From: Caulifigura coniformis
GTDB lineage: Bacteria > Planctomycetota > Planctomycetia > Planctomycetales > Planctomycetaceae
DNA length: 64,000 bases
Direction of reading: 5' to 3'
NCBI RefSeq assembly: GCF_007745175.1
Contig: NZ_CP036271.1
Span: 3,670,314 to 3,734,313 of the forward strand
Under the pieces are notes generated by a model. That model searched no databases. It was given only the letters and a program-made list of their open reading frames with translations, and was not told the DNA's origin. Numbering within the stretch: position 1 is the stretch's first letter; every line of letters starts with the position of its first letter. Below are positions 36,187-45,497 of the stretch, piece by piece. Position numbers and translations under genes: made by a program.

Positions 36187-36807
36187 TTGAGCACAGCGCC
36201 CACCACCTCCGTGGAGCAGGTCCTCTGCGTCCCGACCTCCCTTTTCCACGATCTCGGGCAGTTCCAGGGATTCCGCGCCGAAGGTGTCGACCGTTACCTC
36301 AAGACGCTTCTTGATCCGGCCTACACCAGCTTTCGTCCGCGGGTCGAGGTGGAAGAAGATCCGAGCTTCAAGCAGCTCATCCCGTACTGCCTCCTGAAGT
36401 GCGGCGAGCAGATCTTCCACTACACACGGGGCAAGGTCGGCGGCGACGGCCGGCTGCGCAGCAAGCGTTCGCTCGGGATTGGCGGTCATCTCTCCAACGA
36501 GGACCAGGCGAAGTCCTCGGATGTCTACCGCGAAGGGATGCGTCGGGAAATCGAGGAAGAGATCTTCATCGACACCCCCTGGACCGAACGCTGTGTCGGC
36601 CTGATCAATGACGACGAGACCGAGGTCGGACGGGTCCATCTCGGGGTAGTGCACATTTTTGAGCTGGAAGCGCCGCAAGTTCGCGCCCGGGAAGAGTCGA
36701 TTAGAGAGGTAGGATTTGCACATCCGTCAGAATTGGCCCGTGAGAAGGACCAGTTCGAGACCTGGTCGCAAATCTGCCTGGATTACCTGATTCACGCCGA
36801 CCGCTGA
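36187..36807 (+). CDS. Nudix-like protein
   Basis: 206 residues from TTG 36187, with AGGAG seven bases upstream. A Nudix-box-like segment occurs at about 100-125 ([31 protein letters not shown]), giving the R-E-x-x-E-E core that binds metal pyrophosphate, though the spacing before it is longer than the textbook box. The N-terminal ~80 residues precede the fold ([17 protein letters not shown]). A late block [13 protein letters not shown] fits a Nudix strand. Likely it hydrolyses a nucleoside diphosphate derivative. It follows trpC by about 40 bases on the same strand and may be co-transcribed. Confidence 0.7.
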   Translation: MSTAPTTSVEQVLCVPTSLFHDLGQFQGFRAEGVDRYLKTLLDPAYTSFRPRVEVEEDPSFKQLIPYCLLKCGEQIFHYTRGKVGGDGRLRSKRSLGIGGHLSNEDQAKSSDVYREGMRREIEEEIFIDTPWTERCVGLINDDETEVGRVHLGVVHIFELEAPQVRAREESIREVGFAHPSELAREKDQFETWSQICLDYLIHADR

Positions 36808-36938
36808 CCTTCGCTGCACGCCAGCGGAGCGTTCAGTGCTCGGTCTAGGGCCCCGTTGAGTTCAGCCGTCGGGCTGTTCCATGGAAGCATGGCGCAGGGA
36901 CTGCGTCATCGGGCCGCTGGCAGACAAAGGAGTGTCCG

Positions 36939-37568
36939 ATGCAACTCTCTCGACGTGGACTTCTGACGGGCGCCGCTGGCGGAGTTCTTCTCAGCGGGGC
37001 CGTTGCTCGCGGGGCCGAACCAGCGCCCGGAGCGCTGACGGAGAAGTCGCTCGGCGAACTGCTCGAATCGCTCACGCTCAAGCCGGACAAGCAGCAGCAG
37101 CGCTACGATTTCGCGTTCCTCGCTCCGTTCGACGACCAGAAATGGGAACTCTCGATGTCGGCCGTCCTCAGCCAGGATGGGACGTCGATCTGGATCATGG
37201 CCTGGCTCGACGAATGCCCGAAATCGGCAAGCGAAGTGCCGCGGACCGCTCTTCTGCGTCTGCTCGCCGAGAATGACAAACTGGGCGGCGGCAAGTTCTT
37301 CGCCTACATCCCGTCGAATCGCCGCTTCGTCCTGCAGCAGGTCATTCCCAACGACAACATGACCTCCGCCCGGTTCAAGGTGATCCTGCAGGACCTCGGA
37401 ACCACGGTGGTCGAAACGCATTCGACGTGGAGCGTGGCCGGCTGGAACCAGGCCGCGCCGACCGGGCCCGGCGGAACCGAAGTGCAGACTGCTGGCCGGG
37501 TGAGCCCCGGAGCAGCCACGACGACGGCCACGAACGAGTCGAAGTTCGCCAGCCCCGTCGTGAAGTAA
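36939..37568 (+). CDS. Tat-signal protein of unknown function
   Basis: 209 residues from ATG 36939, with an AAAGGAG site at good spacing. The N-terminus has a twin-arginine signal, SRRGLLTGAAGGVLLSGAVARG, so export in a folded state is predicted. The mature part (about 30-160) is an alpha/beta domain (YDFAFLAPFDDQKWELSMSAVLSQDG, SIWIMAWLDECPKSASEVPRTALLRLLAENDKLGGGKFFAYI) resembling YbjN or type III chaperone-like folds only loosely. The last 45 residues are Thr/Ala/Pro-rich. I do not recognise the family. Confidence 0.75.
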   Translation: MQLSRRGLLTGAAGGVLLSGAVARGAEPAPGALTEKSLGELLESLTLKPDKQQQRYDFAFLAPFDDQKWELSMSAVLSQDGTSIWIMAWLDECPKSASEVPRTALLRLLAENDKLGGGKFFAYIPSNRRFVLQQVIPNDNMTSARFKVILQDLGTTVVETHSTWSVAGWNQAAPTGPGGTEVQTAGRVSPGAATTTATNESKFASPVVK

Positions 37569-37639
37569 GTTTTTCAAAAGCAGGCAGGAACAGGTGCAGT
37601 AACCCGCAAGGGAATTCCGGGGGCGATTGCTGCACCTCG

Positions 37640-37724
37640 ATCGCCGCGACATCCAATGGAGAAGCTCTCCAGGCGTTCAGCGCCCGTCGAGAGCCCCTTG
37701 GATCTCGCGGCGATTTCAGTTTTT
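37640..37724 (+). terminator. Branched hairpin terminator between convergent genes
   Basis: A 17-base outer arm (37640-37656) pairs with 37698-37714 with one mismatch. Nested inside are two small stems (37657-37671, TGGAGA/TCTCCA, and GGCG/CGCC near 37672-37684). A T5 run follows at 37720-37724. It lies between the Tat-signal gene and the convergent VanZ gene. Confidence 0.75.
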
Positions 37725-37731
37725 CTGACGC

Positions 37732-38163
37732 TCAGGCCGACGCGCTGCCGCGGGCCGTGAACGGGGCGAACAACTTCACGTAGGCGACGGCCGCCAGCCC
37801 GACGCCGATCAGGTTGCAGACGGCGTCGAACACGTCGACTCCCCGCGTCGGAACCCAGGTCTGCGCCGCTTCCGCAGCGACCGCCGTGATCGCCGCCGCC
37901 GCGATGATCGCCACGCGTCGTCGCCGCGTCACCGCCTCGAGGCACACGAGCGCGAACTGCGTGCCAATAAAGAAAACGGCCGTGTGGGCCGTGTATTCCA
38001 CCGTCCGGGCCAGCAGCCTGTTGGGCCGCACCAGGAACGATCGAACTGTCTCGGGCACCGCAGGATGCAACAACAGGGTGGTGAATACACCTGAAGTGGC
38101 AATCCATACAACCGTCAGAACCGGTTTTGTCCAGCGGCGCTGCATACTCGTCGGAGTGGTCAT
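37732..38163 (-). CDS. VanZ-family membrane protein
   Basis: 143 residues from ATG 38163, with four hydrophobic helices (about 15-35, 55-75, 85-105, 115-135). VanZ-like motifs are visible: an E-Y-T-A-H segment at the start of the second helix and a late AEAAQTWVPTRGVDVFDAVCNLIGVGLA block, equivalent to the family's E..Q...R..d..D...N..G. VanZ proteins give low-level teicoplanin resistance in enterococci, but most members are uncharacterised envelope proteins. It is divergent from the FHA/coiled-coil gene. Confidence 0.8.
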   Translation of the reverse strand: MTTPTSMQRRWTKPVLTVVWIATSGVFTTLLLHPAVPETVRSFLVRPNRLLARTVEYTAHTAVFFIGTQFALVCLEAVTRRRRVAIIAAAAITAVAAEAAQTWVPTRGVDVFDAVCNLIGVGLAAVAYVKLFAPFTARGSASA

Positions 38164-38403
38164 GAGTCGCCTGATCGATCCTTCGTGATGCGGGCGTCGT
38201 ATCGTACAGACAGGATCGGCAGAAGCTGCCGGAAACAATTGTTGAAAAAACGCGACACGCCGCCACGCGCCGCCAATCGCGGCAAGTTGCGTGAGCTATT
38301 CACCAGTGAGGTTGCACTTCGCGCGCCGATGCCGGCGGTCCGTGTGGACGGGCCGGTCGTCACCGGCGATGGAGGCGAAGCTGCAGTCAGCAGGAAAATG
38401 CTC

Positions 38404-41400
38404 ATGACCGCCTTTGCCATCGACTCCTCCGAACCTCGACAGGCCGCTGCTTCCCGTGAGGCGAGTCTCATGCTGCGTCCCATTCGCGGCCATGCAGACT
38501 CCCCCCTGATTCCGCTGGGAATCGGCCGGTACGTGATCGGTTCCGGGCCGGAGGCCGATGTGCGTCTGGAGACGAAGGGGGTCGACGCCCAGCACGCCGT
38601 CCTGCTGGTCGGCCCGCAGCGCTCCATCCTCAAGGCCTTCTCCCGTCTCACCTGGGTGAACGACGGGGTGGTCCGCGAGTGCGCTGTCAGGCCCGGAGAC
38701 CGCATCTGCATCGGGCCCGTCGAATTCGAAGTGCTGAAGGCGAAGCCGCGTCGCAGGAAACCGGCCGTCGCGTCCGAACCGGCCCCGCGCCCCGCCGCGG
38801 CCCCACAGTCGCTCCTCGACACCGGCATCTCCGGGTGGACGACGACGGAAGTGCACGCGGCCGCGCCCCGGACACTTCTTCCATCGACCGTTGACACCGG
38901 CGCGGCATCGCGGCGCGAGAAAATTATCGGGGAGCTCAACGCAGAGCTTTTGAGCCAGTTGGCCCACCTGGTCGAGCGCGAGACGGTCACCTCCGCCCGC
39001 GAGCGTCGCCTGGTCGAGCAGACGGCCCAGGTGGAAGGTCGTCGCCGCGTCGCCGATGAACGGCAGACGGAACTCGAGCGACTGCAGGCGGAACTCTCCC
39101 GCGCCGACCTGGACTGGCGCAGGAAGTCGGCCGAGTTTGCCGAGCAGGCTGTCCAGCTTCGGGCCGAGCGTGAGACTCTCGAACGCGACCGTTCCAGGCT
39201 GGCCGAGGAGGTGAGCCGGCTCGGCAGCCAGGGACAGGCACTCGAAGAACGAAAGGCCGCTCTCGACGTCCGCGAAGCACGGCTGGACGAGCAGCAGGCC
39301 GCACTCGAGGCGCGCGCGAACCAGCTGAACGTTCAGGAACAGCGTCACGCTGAGTCGGTCGCGCAGGTACTCGAGTCGTCGAAAGCCTGCAACGAAGACG
39401 TCCAGCGTCTGGCTGAACAGCGGACGCTGCTGCAGCGGACCGAGGAACAGATCAAGATCGAACGCGAACAGTTCGAACAGGAGCGGACCGAATACGTCTC
39501 CGACCGCGACAAGCTGTTCGCCGAGCGGGCACACCTCGCCACACGCGAAGTCGAAATCTCCGAGTTGCGCCGCCGCATCCACGAACAGCAGGCGGAACTC
39601 GAGGCACGCGACCGCGAGACGCTGCGGCTCCACGACGAAGCCGCCGGGCAGCACTCCCTCGCCCACGACGCGGCGGCGGCGCTCTCCGAACGCGAGCAGC
39701 GGCTTGCCGAGGAGGAAGAATCGCTCGCCCTTCAGCGACACGTGCTGGATGAACGGAAACAGGAACTCGACGAGCAGCATGCCGCCTGGATGCTCGAAAG
39801 GCACACCGAAGGGGCCCGCCTGAATGCGATCTCCCGCGACGCGGATCATGAGTCGCAGGCCGAAATACAACTGCTGCGGACTCAGCTCGGCGAGCTTCAG
39901 GCGCGGTTGAGAGAAGAACGTGGTTTCTGGGAGATGGAACGCGCCGAACTCGCTGCCACCGCCGAAGCGGCCGCTGCGTCGGCCGCGGTTCCCGTCATTG
40001 AGGCAACGCCTCACGAGCCGGGCAGCGAGACTGCACTGTCGGCCGAAATCGCACAGCTGCAGGCACAGCTCGACGAGGAACGTGCCCGGTTCGAGCAGGC
40101 CCGCGAGACCTGGGAGACCGAACAGGATCTGCTCCTCCGCGATCGCCAGACGCTCGAAGCCGAATGGCGCCGCCTCGAGGCCCGGACGTCTGAACTCGAA
40201 CAGGCAGTGCAGGCCCCTGCGCCGGAAGCAGCCCCGTCGGTTCCACCGCCGATCCCGCAACATCTCTGGGGAGATTTCAACGACCAGGGCGTGCAGCAGC
40301 AGGAGACCGAACAGTCGTGGGGGGCCGTCGAATCACACCCGGCCCACCACGCGGAGTTCGAAGACGCTGCTTCCGACTTGCCGCATTCCTCCGACTGGAA
40401 CGAGGCCGATCCAGACCAGCCGCACTCCGGTTTCGGGCGTTACGAGGAATTCCCTGAGGGTCAGGCGTTTGACGACCAGCAGTCCCTGTACACGTCCGAC
40501 ACCGCCGATGTCGACGGGCATCCCTACGATCAGACGGACGGCGACGCGTACCAGGCCGAGTCCACTGCGGAGCACGACGCGCCGCAGTCCGGCGCTGGCG
40601 ACGTTCTTTCGCTGAGGGCCCAACTGGCTGAGATGTTCGGCCTGCAGCCGACGGTCGACCATGAAGAGAACCGGGCGTTCGACGATTCGACTCCTCAGTC
40701 GCAATACGGCGTCGACTCTGAACAGTCGTTCGAGTCTTCAGAGTTCGGGTCCTCTGGATTCGAGGAATCGGCGTCTGAAGAAGAGGCAGCAGGGGAAACG
40801 GGTGGGTTCACCGCAGGGGGCTTCTCGAGCCCGGGCGAGGAGGAGCACGACGCAACGGGCGAACAGACCGATGAAGACATCATGTCTGCGTATCTTGCCC
40901 GTTTGCTCAAGAAAACTCCGGAACCGGAAGAGCATCGCCCGAAGCCAGTCCTCGCCGCCGAACCTGTGATCACGCCCAGTGAGGCGGACGAGTCGGCTCA
41001 GGAGCCTGAGATCCGTCAGGCCCGGCGGCTCAATGCCGAAGAAAAGGAGACGCTGCGAGCCAATCTCGACTCGTTCAGGGAACTCGCCAATCAGCAGGCG
41101 CGGGCCGCCGTCGCCAAGCACAAGTCCAATGAGTTGAAGAGCGGCATGCAGTTGACGTCAGTCGTCGCGGTCCTCGTCGCCGTGGTCGGCGCGATCCTGC
41201 TGTCCGCGGAATTCTGGAGCAGCCAGTCGTATCGCGTGTACGGCATCCTCTGCACGGTGGTGGCCGCTGGACTGGGCGTTTACACGCTCGTCAACGGCGT
41301 GCGGATTCGGCGCCTGAAGTCGATCGCCCGGTCCACCGCGGAGATGGCCGAAGCACTCGCCGATGATGAGGAAGGAGAACTCGAGATTCCTGCGACGAAC

Positions 41401-41418
41401 CCCGCCGCGGGCGAGTGA
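38404..41418 (+). CDS. Giant FHA / coiled-coil membrane protein
   Basis: 1004 residues from ATG 38404 (AGGA eight bases upstream; further upstream Met codons lack a site). An FHA-like domain covers about 24-112 (GRYVIGSGPEADVRL, AQHAVLL, TWVNDG, GDRICIG); the arginine and the S/H of the pThr pocket are only partly kept. A coiled coil of Glu, Arg, Gln and Leu (about 170-620) follows, then an acidic Asp/Glu/Gln/Ser-rich region (about 630-890). Two membrane helices (917-934, 944-965) and a short tail end it. This looks like a cytoplasmic filament-forming or scaffold protein anchored C-terminally. A strong terminator follows. Confidence 0.85.
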   Translation: MTAFAIDSSEPRQAAASREASLMLRPIRGHADSPLIPLGIGRYVIGSGPEADVRLETKGVDAQHAVLLVGPQRSILKAFSRLTWVNDGVVRECAVRPGDRICIGPVEFEVLKAKPRRRKPAVASEPAPRPAAAPQSLLDTGISGWTTTEVHAAAPRTLLPSTVDTGAASRREKIIGELNAELLSQLAHLVERETVTSARERRLVEQTAQVEGRRRVADERQTELERLQAELSRADLDWRRKSAEFAEQAVQLRAERETLERDRSRLAEEVSRLGSQGQALEERKAALDVREARLDEQQAALEARANQLNVQEQRHAESVAQVLESSKACNEDVQRLAEQRTLLQRTEEQIKIEREQFEQERTEYVSDRDKLFAERAHLATREVEISELRRRIHEQQAELEARDRETLRLHDEAAGQHSLAHDAAAALSEREQRLAEEEESLALQRHVLDERKQELDEQHAAWMLERHTEGARLNAISRDADHESQAEIQLLRTQLGELQARLREERGFWEMERAELAATAEAAAASAAVPVIEATPHEPGSETALSAEIAQLQAQLDEERARFEQARETWETEQDLLLRDRQTLEAEWRRLEARTSELEQAVQAPAPEAAPSVPPPIPQHLWGDFNDQGVQQQETEQSWGAVESHPAHHAEFEDAASDLPHSSDWNEADPDQPHSGFGRYEEFPEGQAFDDQQSLYTSDTADVDGHPYDQTDGDAYQAESTAEHDAPQSGAGDVLSLRAQLAEMFGLQPTVDHEENRAFDDSTPQSQYGVDSEQSFESSEFGSSGFEESASEEEAAGETGGFTAGGFSSPGEEEHDATGEQTDEDIMSAYLARLLKKTPEPEEHRPKPVLAAEPVITPSEADESAQEPEIRQARRLNAEEKETLRANLDSFRELANQQARAAVAKHKSNELKSGMQLTSVVAVLVAVVGAILLSAEFWSSQSYRVYGILCTVVAAGLGVYTLVNGVRIRRLKSIARSTAEMAEALADDEEGELEIPATNPAAGE

Positions 41419-41450
41419 CTCTCATTGGGGCGAAACCGCTCCTGGAAAAA

Positions 41451-41484
41451 GGAAAAAGCCCGGCGGATACGCCGGGCTTTTTCC
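41451..41484. terminator. Bidirectional terminator, 15-bp stem
   Basis: GGAAAAAGCCCGGCG (41451-41465) and its exact complement (41470-41484) surround the loop GATA, giving T-runs on both strands. It sits between the convergent FHA/coiled-coil gene and the phosphofructokinase gene and can serve both. Confidence 0.93.
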
Positions 41485-41496
41485 TTTGAGAAGGAC

Positions 41497-42783
41497 TTAC
41501 TTCGCGCGATCCGCCTGCGGAACGTACTTCGGCAGCTTCTGGTCGGCGAAGATCGGCTTCAGCTTCGCAAACCGCATGCGGCCGTTGATCATCGGGACAC
41601 TGATCCAGTCGTCGCCGATGAGCGGGCGGGCATATTTCAAAAAGTCATCCGTGACATCCATCCCGTCCTTGGAGATCCATTTGTCCGGGAACTTGCGATC
41701 TTTCTCCGCGACCTCGGCCAGCGGGGCCTTGTCGTACTTCACCTGGTAGTTGTTCCAGTCGGTGCGAAGAATCGTGGCCATGTAGCCATGCTCGCCAGCT
41801 CCCGCAAGGAGCGCCGCCTTCTGGCCGACGTAGTACGCCTCTTCGAGGTCGACCGTCGACGCGTAGGCCATGCTGTGCCGTTGGTCGGTGCCGGGCACGT
41901 TGCAGCGGGCCGAACCCTTCACGGCCAAGCCCTTCTCGTTGAGGTAGTTCGTGATGATCTGGGCGACGGTGATCTGAGAGGCGCTGAACTGGGCGTGGCC
42001 GAACGAGTCCTTCCGGATGCCGATATCGCCGACGTCGAGGCCTTCCGAAACGACGACCATGCAGCGGCCGTGCTTCTTCAGGGTCTCGTTCACGTTCGAG
42101 TGGATCTGCTCGAGCGACGTCTTCCGCTCGGCGAGATAGATCTGCAGCGGCAGTTCGCGATTCGGATCGGCGAGACGTGCGGCGGCCGGGATGTAGCCAA
42201 TCTTCCGGCCCATCGCCTGCATCACGAGCACCGGGTCGGCCGGGCAGCTGCCGTTGTTCTCTTCGTTCGCCTGCTGGACGTAGTGCGCCCAGTAGCGGGC
42301 CGTCGAACCGTAGCCCGGGGTGTGGTCGACCAGCTTGAACTCGCTGTCGCCGACGTCGTTGTCGATCGTTTTCGGACCGCCGATGCCGACCACATCGAGT
42401 CCGCGCTTCCGGGCGATCTCGGCCACGGTGTGCGCCGTGTGCATCGAGTCGTTGCCGCCGATGTAGCAGAAGTAACCGATGTCATGGGCCTTGAAGATCT
42501 CCATGATCCGGTCGAAATCTTCGTTCTGCTTTTCCTTCAGCTTGTAGCGGCAGGTCCCCACCGAGCCGGCGGCCGGAGTCGTGCGGAGCAGGGCGATCTC
42601 TTCCGGGCACTGCGCCGAGAGATCCATCAGCTCTTCCTTGAGAACCCCTTCGATGCCGTGCCAGCCGCCGTAGACCGTTCCGATCTCGGACATCTGGCGA
42701 GCGGTCTCGACGATGCCGCGGAGCGTGTTGTTGATGACGGGAGACGGGCCGCCCGACTGGGCGACGATCATGTTCTTGGGCAT
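41497..42783 (-). CDS. pfp: Pyrophosphate-dependent 6-phosphofructokinase
   Basis: 428 residues from ATG 42783. The PFK fold is clear (AQSGGPSPVINNTLRG, GTCRYKLKE, VMQAMGRKIGYIPAAARLA, VVSEG). Two positions that separate donors indicate pyrophosphate: GGNDS (109-113, Asp where ATP enzymes have Gly) and PKTIDND (137-143, Lys where ATP enzymes have Gly). PPi-PFK makes the fructose 6-phosphate/fructose 1,6-bisphosphate step reversible and saves ATP. Length matches the ~420-residue PPi class. No other glycolytic gene is adjacent. Confidence 0.93.
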   Translation of the reverse strand: MPKNMIVAQSGGPSPVINNTLRGIVETARQMSEIGTVYGGWHGIEGVLKEELMDLSAQCPEEIALLRTTPAAGSVGTCRYKLKEKQNEDFDRIMEIFKAHDIGYFCYIGGNDSMHTAHTVAEIARKRGLDVVGIGGPKTIDNDVGDSEFKLVDHTPGYGSTARYWAHYVQQANEENNGSCPADPVLVMQAMGRKIGYIPAAARLADPNRELPLQIYLAERKTSLEQIHSNVNETLKKHGRCMVVVSEGLDVGDIGIRKDSFGHAQFSASQITVAQIITNYLNEKGLAVKGSARCNVPGTDQRHSMAYASTVDLEEAYYVGQKAALLAGAGEHGYMATILRTDWNNYQVKYDKAPLAEVAEKDRKFPDKWISKDGMDVTDDFLKYARPLIGDDWISVPMINGRMRFAKLKPIFADQKLPKYVPQADRAK

Positions 42784-42920
42784 GAGACGGCTTCGGTAAA
42801 CGCGAAGAGAGTGATGAAGAGAGTGATTCTGTGCGGCCACGGCAGGCGGAACTGCGGGGCGCGAAAGCGTGCGATGCTAGACCGAAAGCGGTCTGGCGTG
42901 AAGCGGCGGGCTCATTGGAT

Positions 42921-43330
42921 CAGGGCGAGTCACATTTTCACAAGAGGCCGTCTCTCGTCACCGCATGTCATTTTGCGGCAATGGCGCAACCCAACAATGA
43001 ATTGGCCCATCTTGAAGAAGTGACCAGCCGTGCGCGGAGTTCGCAGGCTCGGGCGGGGATTGGGAAAACTGCGGAGGTATTTGACGCCGAGGGGGCGAGG
43101 AGGGCGCGTTGTGTGGGTGGTACTGTACTCCTCGCCCTCTTTCCCTGCGGAAGTTCAGCGGAGGGATCGGGAGAGCGTGCGTGATGCAGACATGGAGCGG
43201 GCCGGGCCGGGGTGTGTGACGACAGGTTGATGGTGGATGTGTTCATAGGTCCTCCATCATGACGGGGGCGGTTGCGCGGGAGGGCCCGGAAGTCGGAAGT
43301 GCTTGGACGGGTGGGGATTGGGGCGGGGCG
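42921..43330 (-). repeat. ~410-bp dispersed repeat, copy 2 (inverted to copy 1)
   Basis: The reverse complement of this block aligns with 34871-35291. On the minus strand GGAGG and ATG (43246) are conserved, opening a 92-residue frame to 42968 that begins MNTSTINLSSHTPARPAPC. The central GAGGGCGAGGAG stretch with its complement is also kept. The block fills most of the gap upstream of pfp. A truncated third copy follows at once. Confidence 0.85.
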
Positions 43331-43432
43331 AGTCACTTTTTCACCGTCGGTCGTTTCTCGTCACCGCAGGTCATTTTGCGGCAACGACGCACGCCAACAA
43401 CGAATTGGCTCATCTTGAGAAAGTGACCAGCC
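43325..43432 (-). repeat. Truncated third repeat copy
   Basis: These ~108 bases repeat, in the same orientation, the stretch 42923-43028 of copy 2 (shared blocks CGAGTCAC, TCTCGTCACCGCA, TCATTTTGCGGCAA and AAGTGACCAGCC) with scattered changes. They then diverge into unique sequence. It lacks the ATG portion. This shows that the element can lie in tandem. Confidence 0.8.
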
Positions 43433-43493
43433 CTGCTCATTCGATCCACGGCTCCCGAACTGCGTCCGGGCATTGCCAGCGGAACCACGCCCT

Positions 43494-44570
43494 CTATTTC
43501 CCGACGCCGAACTTCGGTGAGGACGGCGTTGCCGGGCCCGATCCCGACTGCTGCCGCTGGGCGGCGCTGTCGAGGATCAGCCGCATTCCGCTGGTCGAAG
43601 GCGTGAACGGGTCCTTCAGGAACCAGGGTCTGTTCACCTCGACGTCAGCAAACGCGTAGACGTTCCGGCTCGTGCCGGCCGGATCGAAGGTCTGGATGCT
43701 CTGCGGCAGGAAGGTCTGCGAATCGAGCAGCACTTCGGCCTTCGACCATTCCCGGCTGTCCTGCTCCCGAAGAGGAACGGCGATCACATGCAGGCAGGGA
43801 GCCTTGTATCCATTCGGGATTTTCCCGTGCATCGGACCAAGCTGCATCAGGTAGCGTTCCTTGGCTTCGTCCTTCTTCAGGCCGAAAAGGAACGGGAGCG
43901 GGCTCTCCTTGATCGACTCTCCCTGGTACTGCTGGGGAATCGCGATGCGGTTGTATTCCCGCTTGTCGTGAAAGATCTGCAGGATTTCACTGCCGTTGCA
44001 GTTCCAGGTCTCCCACTCGCGGCTCTGCACCTGGTAGGGGGCGCCATTCGGCCCCTTGAGACCCTGGTTGATCAGCTGGCCGGCCGCATTCTTCGCAACC
44101 CGGCTCAGGTCGGCCTTCTTGAAATCCATCCGCCCCTTATCGGGGCTCTGGTACCAGAAGTCGCCGACCGCGCGGGTCTCCATCTGGAAGATTTCATCGT
44201 AGGTGTAGAGGCGAAACGTCCCGTTGAGACGCTGCACTCCCTGCGAATGCTTTTCCCACGCCGTCAGCCATTTCTCGAGTTCCGGCGGAATCTGATAGCC
44301 GGGCGGAATCGAGTCCTTCAGGTTCTGCGAACCGGGACGGCCGACGTTGGGAATCGACGAGCCGGCAGAACTGTCGGCCGTTTTGACTGGATCAGCAGGA
44401 TTCCCCAGCAGAACGGAACCCGGGCCTGCGGGGCGGGGAACGCGATCCCTCGCATTGGGCGCGATCCCCTGGTCGAGCTGCGAAAAGGCAGGGGTGACGC
44501 AAAAGACGGCGAACAGCCACGCCGCGAGCGGGGCCGTTGAAGTCGGTGACACCTTGGTCCAATGCGTCAT
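43494..44570 (-). CDS. Secreted TIGR03009-like planctomycete protein
   Basis: 358 residues from ATG 44570. The signal peptide is MTHWTKVSPTSTAPLAAWLFAVFCVTPAFSQ (about 1-31). After a Pro/Gly/Ser-rich linker comes a domain (about 110-340) with WEKHSQGVQRLNGTFRLYTYDEIF, VGDFWYQSPDKGRMDF, WETWNCNGSEILQIFHDKREYN and PFLFGLKKDEAKERYLMQL. These resemble the planctomycete-specific TIGR03009 domain, a LolA-like beta sheet thought to bind lipids. I recognise the pattern but could not confirm it by search. Likely periplasmic; function unknown. Confidence 0.7.
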   Translation of the reverse strand: MTHWTKVSPTSTAPLAAWLFAVFCVTPAFSQLDQGIAPNARDRVPRPAGPGSVLLGNPADPVKTADSSAGSSIPNVGRPGSQNLKDSIPPGYQIPPELEKWLTAWEKHSQGVQRLNGTFRLYTYDEIFQMETRAVGDFWYQSPDKGRMDFKKADLSRVAKNAAGQLINQGLKGPNGAPYQVQSREWETWNCNGSEILQIFHDKREYNRIAIPQQYQGESIKESPLPFLFGLKKDEAKERYLMQLGPMHGKIPNGYKAPCLHVIAVPLREQDSREWSKAEVLLDSQTFLPQSIQTFDPAGTSRNVYAFADVEVNRPWFLKDPFTPSTSGMRLILDSAAQRQQSGSGPATPSSPKFGVGK

Positions 44571-44950
44571 TGCAGCGGAATCCTTTCCTGCGTTCCCGTC
44601 CGCCCGGCACTTCGCGATTCGATTCAAGTGCGGCATCCTGCCCGACCCAAAACGAAACGCGCCTGCGGCCTGACGGCGGGGCGCGGAATTTAGCTTCGGC
44701 AGCGGTTGGCCGCCTAGACCGTTTTTGTCCTCGCCCCACCCATCCGGAGGTCGCGGCCTTCTCCAGTTTAACCACGTTGACACGGCCGGTCGGACCCGGC
44801 GGACATTTGCGCGACCCTTCTGATGGAATCGGTCGGGGGGATTCGATGACTTGCTGAAAATCTGCCGGTCCGGAAACCGATAACGAGGATGACGCGTGAA
44901 GAGGGCGAGGCCGAGGACGGACTCGCACACGATTCCTCTGGGGGCGATCG
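44571..44950. other. Divergent intergenic region
   Basis: About 380 bases between divergent genes. No supported gene, repeat or structured RNA is visible; it should contain both promoters. Confidence 0.4.
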
Positions 44951-45415
44951 ATGGCGACATTCAGCAGGCGAATTCTCTGTCTTGGAGTCCTGGCCCTCGT
45001 TGTCCCGGGACTGCGGGCCCTCGCCGCCGAGGCGCCCCCCGGCGGGATTCGCTGGCAGACCGACCTGAAAACCGCCCATCGCCTGTCGCGAGAGACGAAC
45101 AAACCCATGTTGTTCGTATTCGGCGCCGATTGGTGCACCTGGTGCAAGAAGCTGGAGAAGTCCACGCTGACCGACCGTGAACTCGTCGCCTACATCAACG
45201 AGAACTTCGTTCCGATCCATATCGATGCCGATCGCGACCCGCGAGTCGTCGAGATTCTCGAAGCCGAAGCGCTGCCCTGCGCCGTCGTGCTCAGCCCCAA
45301 TGCCGATCTGATGGGACGCATCAGGGGGTTCAAGGACGCGGCGGGCTATCGGGCCGCACTGGCCTCGACGAAGCAGGCCACAACGGGCGTGACGCCCGTC
45401 TCGGGAACCAGGTGA
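44951..45415 (+). CDS. Secreted thioredoxin-like protein
   Basis: 154 residues from ATG 44951. A signal sequence ([21 protein letters not shown]) precedes a thioredoxin fold with the active site WCTWCKK (about 58-64) inside [21 protein letters not shown]. The cis-proline region is [11 protein letters not shown]. The Lys-rich CxxCK pattern and the following [20 protein letters not shown] resemble DsbD-gamma or thiol:disulfide 'thioredoxin_7' proteins that keep periplasmic cysteines reduced. It heads a run of plus-strand genes with floA about 80 bases downstream. Confidence 0.9.
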   Translation: MATFSRRILCLGVLALVVPGLRALAAEAPPGGIRWQTDLKTAHRLSRETNKPMLFVFGADWCTWCKKLEKSTLTDRELVAYINENFVPIHIDADRDPRVVEILEAEALPCAVVLSPNADLMGRIRGFKDAAGYRAALASTKQATTGVTPVSGTR

Positions 45416-45497
45416 CCTGCAGTGCGGTCGCCTTTGCAAACGCCCCGCCGGTCCGCCACAATTTCCGTGTCATTCCAAATTTGACACGGAGCGTTGC

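Noticed and set aside
38296-40263. Long antisense open frame opposite the FHA/coiled-coil gene
   Set aside because: The opposing frame has FHA and coiled-coil features; this one is a Leu/Phe/Arg-rich artefact of repeated Glu/Gln codons.
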